Shown here piece after piece: positions 15,736 through 24,399 of a stretch of DNA of 64,000 bases. Location: the NCBI RefSeq assembly GCF_017876775.1, contig NZ_JAGIOP010000002.1:2852001-2916000 (forward strand), written 5' to 3'. The position numbers and the translations under genes are program-made. The stretch's first letter is position 1. The number at the start of each line of letters is the position of its first letter. The notes beneath the pieces are model-generated. The model was given only the letters and a program-made list of their open reading frames with translations, was not told the origin of the DNA and made no database searches. The DNA comes from Mycolicibacterium lutetiense (GTDB lineage Bacteria > Actinomycetota > Actinomycetes > Mycobacteriales > Mycobacteriaceae).

Positions 15736-16713
15736 TTAGCCGTGTGCCTTACGGACCAGGTCGATGGCGTACTGGTTGACGAAGGTTCCTGCGGATGCCT
15801 CGCCGGTGCCACACGCGCCGTCGGACTCACCGGGACGCTTCACCCACAGGAAGGCGTCGACGTTTCCGTTTCCGGTCGCCGTGGTCGGCGCCGCACCGAG
15901 GGCCCGGCCACTCGGGTTGCACCAGTACATCTCACCTTCGGCCGGTCCGGCACCGTTGCGCGACGTGTCGATGACGTAGGGCTTGCCACCCGTCATGCCC
16001 GAAATCGCGTCGCCATAACCGATTTCCTCTTCGGTGGTGAAGAAGTTGGCGGTGTTGAGGCTGAAACCGCGTGCCTTGGCGACGCCGACCCGGTTGAGCC
16101 GGTTGGCCATCTCGTCGGCCGCCGTCCACCGGGAGTGCCCCGCATCGACGTACACCGCGGTGCCCGGATTGCGGGTCAGGGTGTCGACGGCGTAGCTCAT
16201 CAGGTTGTAGCGTTCCTCGCGCTGATCAGCCGACAGGCAGTCGGCCATGGCGAGTGCGTCGGGTTCGAGGATGACCGCGGCCGGCCCACCGCCGATGGCG
16301 GCGGCGACCCCGTCGATCCAGCCCTTGTAGGCACCGGCCGACCCGAATCCACCCGCGGCGTAGCTGCCGCAGTCGCGGTGCGGGATGCCGTACAGCGCCA
16401 GGATCGGCATGGTGCCGGCGGCCTGCGCCGTGGCGATGTACTTGGCGTCCACCGAGGGGCTGGAGATGTGGTCCATCCAGTAGGCGGTGGGGGTGTTGGC
16501 GATCGCCTGGAGTTCGGGGCTCGGGTCGCTTTTCGCGGCACGCATGGACTTCGACGAGGGGTTGACGTAGAACGAATGGCCCTCGAGCGGGTTCCCGTCG
16601 CTGGCCAGACGCACCGTCGGCGCGGGAGCGGTAGCAAGGCCCGCGGCGACCACCGAGGCGACTGTCAGGAAGGGAGCGATCGACCGCGCGACTGCGCAGG
16701 CAGCTGAGGACAT
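15736..16713 (-). CDS. Secreted GH6-family glucanase
   Basis: A 325-residue enzyme with an N-terminal signal (AVARSIAPFLTVASVVAAGL). GH6 features are visible: FYVNPSS, YGIPHRDCGSYAAGG, and AAVILEPDALAMADC carrying the Asp general acid. Also present are VYVDAGHSRW and the C-terminal WVKRPGESDGACG. GH6 enzymes cleave beta-1,4-glucan; mycobacterial members are thought to act on cellulose, for example in biofilm matrix. It begins 4 bp after the sulfotransferase stop, so it is the last gene of that operon. Confidence 0.9.
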   Translation of the reverse strand: MSSAACAVARSIAPFLTVASVVAAGLATAPAPTVRLASDGNPLEGHSFYVNPSSKSMRAAKSDPSPELQAIANTPTAYWMDHISSPSVDAKYIATAQAAGTMPILALYGIPHRDCGSYAAGGFGSAGAYKGWIDGVAAAIGGGPAAVILEPDALAMADCLSADQREERYNLMSYAVDTLTRNPGTAVYVDAGHSRWTAADEMANRLNRVGVAKARGFSLNTANFFTTEEEIGYGDAISGMTGGKPYVIDTSRNGAGPAEGEMYWCNPSGRALGAAPTTATGNGNVDAFLWVKRPGESDGACGTGEASAGTFVNQYAIDLVRKAHG

Positions 16714-16717
16714 CACC

Positions 16718-17980
16718 TCAGGGAACGTAATGGTGCGACGCCGGAAGCGCCAGTCGCTCGGTGTAGAACCGCATGCGTTCGCGCAACTCGGCGGGGTCGA
16801 TGCCGAACTCGGCGGGCTCGTACCGGTGCTTCCCCTTGCCGTCGCGCGGCTGGGCGCGGTGATGCTCTGCGAGCATTCCGGCGATGTCCGGCGGTTCCAT
16901 CTGCGCCGCGGCATAGATGCGCTGCACCGTCGCCTCGGGGTCGGCCACCAGGTCGCGGTACTGGACGTCGTGCCAGGTCACGGCCGACGCCGTGGCCCGA
17001 GCGTCGAGGGCGCGCCGCAGCCACAGCTCGGTCTGTTCGGTTTGGAACCGGCCCACGTCCACCCCGTCGACGTGGTCACTGTAGGTGGACCGGTACGTCG
17101 CGAACAGGCTCGCGCCGGAGGTGACGGTCTCCACGATGTCGCGGTGCAACTGCACGATGCACGCGCCCGGATACGTCGCGATGACGTGGCTGAGCTCAGC
17201 GGTGTGTGCCGGTGCTTTCACGACCCAGCGTCGACCATCCCTCGCGTCGAGAATCTGCAGCATCCGCCGATGCTGCGCATACTCGGGCGCCAGATCCTGT
17301 CCGGCGAGCCAGGACGCGTAGCTGTCCAGTCGGGTGGTGGCGGCGAAGCCCCAGTTGCGCAGGGTGGTGCCCATCCCGAGCACACACTCCTCGGGCAGGT
17401 GCGGCCCGGAATCATGCACGGCCGCCATCGCCGGGTTGAGAACGTGCAGCATGTACTGACCCGCAGCGGCCGCCTCAAGACGACGGTCGCGTTCCTCGCT
17501 GTCGAGGTCGCCGGGTAGCCGCCATGGCGCACCGAGTTCGGCGGGCAGCGGTGCCCGCAATCGGGGATCGCGGTCGAGGAGCCGAAACAGGAAGGTCGTC
17601 CCGGTGCGCCAGCCGCCGGTGATGATGATCGGCGGCAGCACCGGCCGGTTCTCGGTCTCGGGGTGTTCCTGCAGATACCGCGTCATCATGGCCCGGGCCG
17701 CCAGCCGACCTGCCGCTGTTCGTTGGGCTGTCAACGCGCCGAGGGCGTTGAGCCGACCGTCCGCCTCGGCCGATGCCAGGTACTGCGCCAAGCCCGGACG
17801 CCACTCGTCGGGGTCGCCCAGAATGGCGGCACCGGCGCCGCGGGTGCCGCGGCCGATGACGATGTCGATGGCGTCGGCACCGAGTTGGTAGCGGTCCGGA
17901 CGGGCGGTCCGGTCCTGCTCGGCCGCCGCGTAGGCCTTGAGCGCTTCCGGTGTGCGGAGGGGTGCCACCCAGCCGGTCAC
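16718..17980 (-). CDS. PAPS-dependent sulfotransferase family protein
   Basis: A 420-residue sulfotransferase-type protein. IIITGGWRTGTTFLFRLL (about residues 119-136) matches the 5'-phosphosulfate loop. WVVKAPAHTAELSHV and VQLHRDIVETVTSGASL fit the 3'-phosphate binding part of the family. It starts at GTG 17980, overlapping the DUF1214 gene stop by 4 bases, and is followed after 4 bp by the GH6 gene. Such sulfotransferase/DUF1214 pairs are common in mycobacteria; their acceptor, perhaps a lipid or sterol, is not known. Confidence 0.85.
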   Translation of the reverse strand: MTGWVAPLRTPEALKAYAAAEQDRTARPDRYQLGADAIDIVIGRGTRGAGAAILGDPDEWRPGLAQYLASAEADGRLNALGALTAQRTAAGRLAARAMMTRYLQEHPETENRPVLPPIIITGGWRTGTTFLFRLLDRDPRLRAPLPAELGAPWRLPGDLDSEERDRRLEAAAAGQYMLHVLNPAMAAVHDSGPHLPEECVLGMGTTLRNWGFAATTRLDSYASWLAGQDLAPEYAQHRRMLQILDARDGRRWVVKAPAHTAELSHVIATYPGACIVQLHRDIVETVTSGASLFATYRSTYSDHVDGVDVGRFQTEQTELWLRRALDARATASAVTWHDVQYRDLVADPEATVQRIYAAAQMEPPDIAGMLAEHHRAQPRDGKGKHRYEPAEFGIDPAELRERMRFYTERLALPASHHYVP

Positions 17981-19134
17981 GAGTGCTCAGCCAGGCCAGT
18001 GAGGCGGACGACGCGTGTCGTGGGCAGTGAGGGCTGCTGTTCGGGTTGCAGGAATCGCATGACGATGATGCCGAAGGAGCGGCCCTCGCTGTCGATCCAG
18101 TCTCCGGCGGCCGGACCCGGATCGGTGGCCGAGACCACGAATCGGTAGCGTCCGCCGTCGAGCGTCGCGGTGGCACCGGTGTAGGCGACCCGCCGATGCC
18201 GGTAGTCGAGTGAGTTCAGAAACCTGCTGTACGCCAAGATGTTCCAGTACCGGCATGCCGCCAGCTCACCGTCGATGAGTAGTGCTTCGTCGCGGCCCAA
18301 TTGCCAGCCGCCGCGCAGATAGTGGATAGCCGGTTCGGTGTACACCGCTCCACCGGTCATCTCGGTCCAATGGCGCATCTGGTTCGGTTCACCGCGATCA
18401 GCCGCCTCGGCAGCAGCCCAGATCCGAGGCAGGTGCGTGATCACCGTCGACGCCTTGGCCAGCTGCTTGCCGAATCGTGCCGGATCGATCGGTGCCGGGG
18501 CCACAGGCGGATCCACCGGTTCGATGACACACCGTCCGATCCGATCGGTCTGCGCGTCATCGTGGAAGTGCCGTACCCAGATCACCGTGGCGCGATCGGG
18601 CAGTTCCAGCCAATCGCTCGCCTGATGGTCTCCGCCCACGGCCACCTGGTAATCGCCGTTGGCGTCGAACGTGATGGCATCGCTGTCGATCCGGGAGTTG
18701 GCCTGGGCCGCGGCACCGCCGGCGTAGACGGTGATCGAAACGTACGACGCGTCACCGCGGTTACCGCGGATCCGGTATCGGCCGTCCGGGCGGACATCAG
18801 CGACCCAGTACTGGAAGTCGGGGTTGTCCATCATGAATTTCTGACGCCAGCCGTTGAACGCGACGAACTCAGGTTTGTCCCGATCGACTTCCAAACGGCC
18901 CAGCTGATTCGACACGGCCCGCAGCAGCGCGCGGAACCCGTCGGCACGTTCGGATTCCGGTAGTTCCGCGGTATCGACCGCGAGTTGTTCACCGGCCGTG
19001 CGCAATCCGTCGACGAATGCAGCCCAGGCCGCGACTTCGGCGCGAGGTTCGCCTGCACTGGGTGCGGCCACGGGCATCCTTCCCCAATCCGGAGGCGGAT
19101 GCTTCCAGAATTGGATCGTGCTCGTTATGCTCAC
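17977..19134 (-). CDS. DUF1214-domain protein
   Basis: About 385 residues; GTG 19134 is the longest start and ATG 19077 is an alternative. The middle and C-terminal parts contain the DUF1214-like beta-sandwich (YRIRGNRGDASYVSITVY, DWLELPDRATVIWVRHFHDD, and GRYRFVVSATDPG). No signal peptide or known catalytic motif is seen. It is translationally coupled to the sulfotransferase and heads the three-gene unit ending in the GH6 enzyme. The function of DUF1214 is not established. Confidence 0.8.
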   Translation of the reverse strand: MSITSTIQFWKHPPPDWGRMPVAAPSAGEPRAEVAAWAAFVDGLRTAGEQLAVDTAELPESERADGFRALLRAVSNQLGRLEVDRDKPEFVAFNGWRQKFMMDNPDFQYWVADVRPDGRYRIRGNRGDASYVSITVYAGGAAAQANSRIDSDAITFDANGDYQVAVGGDHQASDWLELPDRATVIWVRHFHDDAQTDRIGRCVIEPVDPPVAPAPIDPARFGKQLAKASTVITHLPRIWAAAEAADRGEPNQMRHWTEMTGGAVYTEPAIHYLRGGWQLGRDEALLIDGELAACRYWNILAYSRFLNSLDYRHRRVAYTGATATLDGGRYRFVVSATDPGPAAGDWIDSEGRSFGIIVMRFLQPEQQPSLPTTRVVRLTGLAEHS

Positions 19135-19148
19135 GGAATGTCAAGGCC

Positions 19149-19424
19149 GTCTGCCGAATCCTCTTGGTAGAGCCCATCGCCGACCTGAGCCTGCGTCATA
19201 TTGTCCGCGGCACCGTCGGTGCGATGAGTGGCCTCACGGCCCCGACCGACGGTTCGGACACCGCTGCGACGGCGCGGGTCAAGATGCAGTACGCCACCGT
19301 TTTCGGCGCCATCATCTCGCTGTTCATCGAATGGACCGAAGGCAACCTCGGCTCCGACCGCGAGGCATTCGTCGACCACGTGAGCACCATGCTGTTGTCG
19401 TCGCCGTTGTTCGACAACGGCGTT
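19149..19424 (+). pseudogene. C-terminal remnant of a TetR-family regulator
   Basis: The plus-strand frame here reads LSLRHIVRGTVGAMSGL, then VFGAIISLFIEWTEGN and AFVDHVSTMLLSSPLFD. This looks like the last helices of a TetR ligand-binding domain. The HTH half is missing: upstream bases already belong to the DUF1214 gene region. The frame then runs into the truncated lipase without a natural end. It is best explained as a deletion remnant. Confidence 0.5.
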
Positions 19425-20467
19425 CAGGTAGTGCCATCGACCGGCCAGCCCGCCAGAACTCCGCGATCGAACAGGCTGCTGAACGGCTCTTCGTGGACGA
19501 GCTTTCTGATGTCCTCGTTGAAGTAGGGCTGCAGATGCCGGAAGGCGAAGTCGACGATCGTCTGCCCCACGCACTGGCGCGACACCGACTCGAGCATGTC
19601 CTTGCCGCGTTGGGTGAGCTTCGACTGGATCGCGTCGGCGGCTTCCGGGTAGGCGGCGATGACGCCGTTGAGCGCATAGCCGACGACGCCCACGAGCGCG
19701 CTGCCGTCGGCATACGGCAGCAGTTCCTTGAGGTCGGCCGGCGGTGCGCCGGCGTAGGTGCCGACGATATTCAGTTCGGGCGCGTAGGCCGAGGCCAGCT
19801 CGGCCGCCGACGCTGTTGCGCCACCGCCCTGCGAGTATCCCCAGAATGCCACGGGCCCATGGGGATCCAGCGAGGTATCGGGTAGCTTCATGGCCGCCCG
19901 GCCGGCGTCGAGGACGGCCTGACCTTCGGCCAGACGGTTGACGTAGGTGTGCATCGAGTCCGTGCCGAGGCCTTGATAGTCGGTCATCACGATGGCGAAG
20001 CCGCGGGCCACCAAGGTCGCGACGAACGCTTCCTCGTAGTTGACATGATGTCCCAACCACCCGAGTAATGGATGCCCTGGTTGAACTGGCGCGACGGTGC
20101 GCACTGGTTGCCCTGCCCCTGGGTACCCGGCGCATAGACGATCAGCGGACGCGGACCCTTTCCGGTCCAGTCGTTGTACGGCTCGAAGTAGGTGCCGGTG
20201 ACGGCGATCGGATTCCCACGAGAATCGGTGCTGCGGTGCATGATCCGCGTTCCGGTGGCCATGATGGCGCCCAACTGGCCGGACGGCTCGAGTACCAACC
20301 GGCTCGGTTCGGTTCGGATCACATCACCGGGCACACCGGCCGGCAACGGGTCCGGTGGGAGGTAGAACTCTTGGTACTGCAAAACTCATCGCCGGTGTCG
20401 GCGAAGGCCGACGTGGTAGATGCGACGAGCGACCCGATCATCAGCATGAGGACGACGACAATCCCGT
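19424..20467 (-). pseudogene. Secretory lipase, frameshifted and truncated at both ends
   Basis: The remains include a signal-like stretch (VVVLMLMIGSLVASTTSAFA, near 20460-20400), the segment PLPAGVPGDVIRTEPSRLVL, and the lipase core with nucleophile motif FWGYSQGGG. At least two frame breaks exist. One lies near 20385, between the signal and the mature start. The other is near 20050, where one base is missing between GGWDIM and NYEEAFVATL. The 3' third with the catalytic Asp/His is absent after about 19440. The 5' end meets the IS607-type element. It cannot give an active enzyme. Confidence 0.8.
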
Positions 20468-20505
20468 TGCAAGTGAGTGATCTTTAGTTGGTCACGCGAC
20501 TTGCA
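20468..20505. repeat. Hairpin at the end of the IS607-type element
   Basis: TGCAAGT (20468-20474) pairs with ACTTGCA (20499-20505). Inside it GTGA (20477-20480) pairs with TCAC (20492-20495). A further ACCCCG/CGGGGT hairpin follows at about 20505-20519. The structure spans the tnpB stop codon and the presumed element end, where TnpB guide-RNA scaffolds are usually encoded. Confidence 0.5.
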
Positions 20506-21724
20506 CCCCGTCTCGGGGTTGTTCGGCAGCCGGGTGGCTGCCTCCCTTCCGCGCTTCACGGCCACCGGCCGGACGAGGTCCGGTCTTACGGTCGGCTCCA
20601 CGCTTAACGGCGGCCCCAACTGGGCCGACGACGCTAATGGGTTCCTCGTAGCGTGCGAGGTTGACAGCGGCGTTGTCGTCACGCTGATGGGTGACCGAAC
20701 AACGGTCGCATTGCCAGCGCTCGGCCCAGCCGATGCCCTGCACATGCCGACACAGGTGACAGGTTTTCGACGACGGGAACCAGCGATCAGCAACCACCAG
20801 CTGCGATCCGTACCAACCTGTCTTGTAGGACAGGTGCCGGCGCGGTGTGCCCAGGGCGGCATCGGAGAGCCCGCGCCGTCTGGCGCGGGCACCTGGCAAC
20901 CCTTTTTGCCGCAGCATCCCGGCAGCGTCCAATCCTTCAACCACGATGAGGCCGTGGGTTTTGGCCAACCGTGTTGTCAGGACGTGCAGGTGATGGGTGC
21001 GGACATCATTGACCCGGCGATGCAACCGGGACATCTGCGTGGTGCGCTCACGATATTGGCGTGAGCCTTTCGTGCAGCGCGACCGGGCACGGCTGAGGTG
21101 GCGTAACTGCTTCAACGCGGCATCAAGCGGGCGTGGATTGGGCACCTGTTCGATCACGGTGCCGCTCCCATTAGCGACTGTGGCGAGCCGCCGCACCCCT
21201 ACATCCATACCGACCCGTGAATCAGGCAGCCTCACACGGGGCTGCTGCGGACGCGCCACCAGCACCCGCACACTCGCATCCAACCGGGTGCCGTTGCGCC
21301 GCACCGAAATCGCCAGAATCCGCGCCCGGCCCTTGGCGATGAGCCGTTCAACACGGCGGGTGTTCTCGTGCGTGCGGACACAGCCGACCACGGGCAGTGT
21401 GAGGTGTCGCCGGTCGGGCTCGACGCGCATCGCCCCGGTCGTGAACGTCAGACGGTCGCAGTCGCGGCCCTTTTTCTTGAACCTCGGGAAACCCACGCGC
21501 TTGCCGGCACGCGTACCAGCTCGGCTCTGCTGCCAGTTCCAGTACGCCCTGACCGCACCATCGATACCGTCGGCATACGCCTCTTTCGAGCAGTCCGGCC
21601 ACCACACCGCGCCGGTGTCGAGGTTGACACACACCTCGTTCTTGACGGTGTTCCACCGTTTCCGCAATACCCGCAGCGACGGTTCCTCGGTCGGGTCTGC
21701 TGCACGATCAGGTGACAGTTTCGG

Positions 21725-22596
21725 TCACGCGGCCTGACTGGCCGGTGCGGTCATAATCGCTTCGAATTCGATCGGGGTCAACCGCCCGAGTCCGGCTTGG
21801 CGCCGGCGCCGATGGTAGGTCCGTTCGATCCAAGTGACGATCGCGATCCTCAACTCTTCTCGTGTGCTCCACCGGCGGCGATCGAGCACGTTCTTCTGGA
21901 GCAGGGCGAAGAAGCTCTCCATGGCCGCATTGTCGCCGGCCGCCCCGACGCGGCCCATCGATCCGACCATCTCGTAGCGGCCGAGGGCGTGCACGAATTT
22001 CCTTGACCTGAACTGAGATCCGCGATCGGAATGCAGAATGCAACCGGCCACATCACCGCGGCGTGCCACCGCACTACTGAGCGCTGCGGTGGCCAGCCGG
22101 GACTTCATCCGAGAGTCGATCGAGTACCCGACGATGCGGTTGGAGTACACGTCCTTGATCGCACAGAGATAGAGCTTGCCCTCATCGGTGCGATGCTCAG
22201 TGATATCTGTGAGCCACAGCTGATTTGAACCACCAGCGGTGAAGTCGCGCTCGACAAGATCATCGTGCACCGGCGGACCCACTTTTCCGTTCTTACCGCG
22301 CTTTTTGCCGAAGACGCTCCACCACTTATTGTCCGCGCAGATCCGCCAGGCGGTGCGCTCGGCCATCGGCTCACCGGCATCACGGGCCTCCTCGACCAGG
22401 TAGCGGTACCCGAACTCTGGATCCTCGCCGTGGGCGTCGAACAGCGCGTTGGCGCGGTAGGCCTCGACGACCTCCGCGTCGGTGATGGGATTGGCCCGCC
22501 AGCGGTAATAGGGCTGGCGGGCGAGCTTGAGTACCCGGCACGTCACCGCCACGGGAATCCCGTCAGCGGCGAGCTCACCTACGAGCGGGTAGAGCC
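21725..22596 (-). CDS. IS3 transposase OrfB (DDE integrase domain)
   Basis: This frame supplies the catalytic part of the OrfAB transposase. Catalytic residues are seen in LWLTDITEHR (Asp), ILHSDRGSQFRS (Asp) and AAMESFFALLQK (Glu), spaced as in IS3 enzymes. A helical HTH_21-like part (YRANALFDAHGEDPEFGYRY) precedes them. There is no well-placed start; the frame joins orfA at the slippery stretch near 22597-22600. The first ATG, at 22552, would give a 275-residue OrfB alone. Confidence 0.9.
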
Positions 22597-22887
22597 TTTT
22601 CCCGGCAGATTGGCCTGCGACAGGTACGCCGCGGCCCGGCGCAAGACCTCATTTTCCTGCTCCAACAACTTAATCCGACGCCGCGCATCCCGTAGCTCAC
22701 CGGACTCGCCGGTGCTCTTACCAGGCTTGGTGCCCTCGTCGATGTCGGCTTGGCGCATCCACTTGTGCAGGGTCATCGGGTGGACTCCGAAATCGGTGGC
22801 GATCTGCTCGATCGTCACACCGTCGTCGCGGTTGCGGGCAACGCGGACGACGTCGTCGCGGAACTCACGGGGATAGGGCCTGGGCAC
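22579..22887 (-). CDS. IS3 OrfA (HTH protein)
   Basis: A 102-residue protein, with start GTG 22887 chosen for AAGGA seven bases upstream and for beginning VPRPYPREF. The HTH is VTIEQIATDFGVHPMTLHKW. A leucine-zipper-like segment, RRIKLLEQENEVLRRAAAYL, follows. OrfA binds the element ends and, through -1 frameshifting at GGGAAAAGG (A run at 22597-22600 on the minus strand), yields the OrfAB transposase. Without frameshift it ends nine codons later at 22579. Confidence 0.88.
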   Translation of the reverse strand: MPRPYPREFRDDVVRVARNRDDGVTIEQIATDFGVHPMTLHKWMRQADIDEGTKPGKSTGESGELRDARRRIKLLEQENEVLRRAAAYLSQANLPGKGSTRS

Positions 22888-23138
22888 AAGGACATCCTTC
22901 CAGCTCGCCCAGCACGGGCAAGCCAACTCAGATGTCACCTATTCGTGCAGCAGACCCGTCTCCACGCCGGTGGCGTGCCAGGCTTCGATATCGGCTTTGA
23001 GGGTGGCCACTGTCCAGTTGTATGACTTACGGCGCGCGCCGAAATGCCTTGCCAGCGACTTTGACTGGCCCTCAGTCGGGTCCAACGTGAACCGGAACGC
23101 CTGGACCGTCCAGCCTTGCCGAACCTCGAACCTGGGCA

Positions 23139-23348
23139 TCAGGCGGCCTTGGTGTCCTCGTCAGCGGCAGCCGACACCCGTGCATACACCGCGGTCCGCG
23201 ATCGCATGCCAGCATCCCCAGCCGGTTCGTCGACCAGAATCAATCGACCCACGCGCCGAGCGGATACCGGCAACAACCCCGCGCGAAACCAGCGACACGC
23301 AGTCACCCGCGCAACACCGTTACGCTCAGCCCACGCCACCAGCTTCAT
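23139..23348 (-). pseudogene. IS607 TnpA with internal deletion
   Basis: Only 69 codons remain. The MerR-like start MKLVAWAERNGVARVTACRW and the beginning of the resolvase fold, SRTAVYARVS, run directly into DEDTKAA. That is the sort of tail expected at the end of TnpA just before tnpB. About 120 residues of the catalytic domain are missing, and the frame is kept. Such a protein might still bind DNA but cannot recombine it. Confidence 0.75.
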
Positions 23349-23421
23349 ACACGCGTTCCTACAGCACGCCACCGACAACTACCGACCACTCGGACCGCAA
23401 CAGCTGGCAGCCTCCGAGAGA

Positions 23422-24123
23422 ATGGAGACCATGAGCCTGCAACCAACGCGTACCGACGCCGTGAACCGGCCGCCCTACCGCGCGCTCCACCTGATCCTGA
23501 TGGTTGGCCTGCTCGCGGCGGCGCTGGTGTGGGGTCCCGGTACCGGTCGCGCGGACGCGGCCGAGGCTGTGCTTGCCGGGGATGCCCTCTCCATCGGCGA
23601 CCCCGCGGCGCCCGGTCAGATCGACCTCTACCTGGATCCGCTGTGCCCGTACAGCGGGAAGATGGTGCAAGAGCAAGGTGCCGAGATCGGCCGCCGCGTC
23701 GAGGACGGCAAGCTCCACATCAACCTGCGGTTGGTCAATTTCCTCGAAAAGTACTCGGCCAGCGGCACTTACGACAGTCGTGCGATCTATGCGGCGTTCA
23801 TCGTCGCCGATCACTCACGGTCGAGCGACGTCACCTGGCGGTTCATCGAGCAGATCTTCTCCGCCGACCAACAGCCGGAAGAAGAAGGCGCGGCAGACCT
23901 GAGCAACGATCAGCTCGCCGGGCTGGCCGACCGCGCCGGCGCGCCGCCGTCGGCCCAGGACATGATCAAGCTGGGGCTTCCGATCCCCTTTGACGGCCAC
24001 GCCATCGGCGCGAACAACCTTCCGCTGCTGCGCGGTTTCCCAGAGCCCGGGGTGCCCCTGGTGGCCATCGACGGCAAGGCCGTCGACGGAAACTCCGACT
24101 GGCTCGCGCAGCTGCCACACTGA
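23422..24123 (+). CDS. Exported thioredoxin-fold (DsbA-like) protein with one active-site Cys
   Basis: About 233 residues; ATG 23422 or 23431 are both possible starts. A signal/anchor, ALHLILMVGLLAAALVWGPG, is followed by the DsbA-like domain. IDLYLDPLCPYSGKMVQEQG is the active-site region, with CPYS instead of CxxC. The cis-Pro loop PGVPLVAIDGK is present near the C-terminus. A single Cys argues against simple disulphide exchange and for a mono-thiol or binding role. It reads away from the IS607 remnant, whose insertion may have brought a new upstream region. Confidence 0.8.
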   Translation: METMSLQPTRTDAVNRPPYRALHLILMVGLLAAALVWGPGTGRADAAEAVLAGDALSIGDPAAPGQIDLYLDPLCPYSGKMVQEQGAEIGRRVEDGKLHINLRLVNFLEKYSASGTYDSRAIYAAFIVADHSRSSDVTWRFIEQIFSADQQPEEEGAADLSNDQLAGLADRAGAPPSAQDMIKLGLPIPFDGHAIGANNLPLLRGFPEPGVPLVAIDGKAVDGNSDWLAQLPH

Positions 24124-24133
24124 CCGGCACGCC

Positions 24134-24149
24134 TAGTCCAACTAGACTA
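24134..24149. promoter_or_regulatory. Dyad before the toxin-antitoxin pair
   Basis: TAGTC and GACTA form 5-bp arms around six bases, 19 bases before the antitoxin start. Toxin-antitoxin operons are usually autoregulated by the complex at such sites. The arms are short, so support is modest. Confidence 0.4.
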
Positions 24150-24168
24150 AGTCCAGTATTGTGATTAC

Positions 24169-24399
24169 ATGTCGACCGTCAATATCCACGATGCGAAGAC
24201 GCACCTGTCGCAACTGCTCGCCCGGGTCGAAAGCGGTGAGAGGATCACGATCGCGAGGGCAGGCAGGCCTGTTGCCGACCTCGTTCCTCACACCCGTGTT
24301 GACATCGTGTTCGGCGGTCTGACGGGTCGAGTCGGTTACGACACCGAGCATTTCGACGACGCCGATAGCAATCTCAACGCCCTGTTCGGAATCGAATGA
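24169..24399 (+). CDS. Phd/VapB-type antitoxin
   Basis: A 76-residue protein. The N-terminal Phd/YefM fold is recognisable in VNIHDAKTHLSQLLARVESG, followed by ERITIARAGRPVADLVP. This part should dimerise and bind the operator. The acidic C-terminal tail (EHFDDADSNLNALFG) is the likely toxin-neutralising segment. Its stop overlaps the PIN toxin start by 4 bases, so the two are translationally coupled. Confidence 0.9.
   Translation: MSTVNIHDAKTHLSQLLARVESGERITIARAGRPVADLVPHTRVDIVFGGLTGRVGYDTEHFDDADSNLNALFGIE

Larger units (their letters stand above)
21693..22957 (-). mobile_element. Complete IS3-family insertion sequence
   Basis: The element is 1265 bp with 25-bp terminal inverted repeats beginning GGGTCTGCTGCACGA and ending AGGTGACA. 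The two ends differ only at two adjacent central bases. It is flanked by direct 3-bp repeats GTC at 21690-21692 and 22958-22960, as usual for IS3. orfA and orfB overlap through a probable -1 frameshift. Both frames are open, so the copy may be functional. Confidence 0.93.
20492..23139 (-). pseudogene. tnpB: IS607-type TnpB, split by IS3
   Basis: The N-terminal part (23139-22958) ends in AWHATGVET. The C-terminal part (from 21692) continues EEPSLRVLRKRWNTVK. Removing the IS3 element and one 3-bp repeat restores one frame of about 460 residues. The RuvC residues are kept: VGMDVGVRRLA (Asp), IVVEGLDAAGM (Glu) and QRDDNAAVNLA (Asp). The zinc-ribbon motifs CHLC and CDRC are kept as well. Before the IS3 insertion the nuclease therefore looked intact. 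Confidence 0.85.
20468..23348 (-). mobile_element. Degenerate IS607-type element carrying a nested IS3
   Basis: Gene order is tnpA then tnpB on the minus strand, overlapping at TGATG (23139), as in IS607. Both genes are damaged: tnpA by an internal deletion and tnpB by the IS3 element at 21693-22957. The left boundary is set near the terminal hairpin and the right near the tnpA start; neither is exact, because IS607 leaves no repeats. It lies at the 5' end of the lipase pseudogene. Confidence 0.75.

Noticed and set aside
15742..16707. A 321-codon plus-strand frame
   Set aside because: It mirrors the GH6 gene; composition is typical of a shadow frame.
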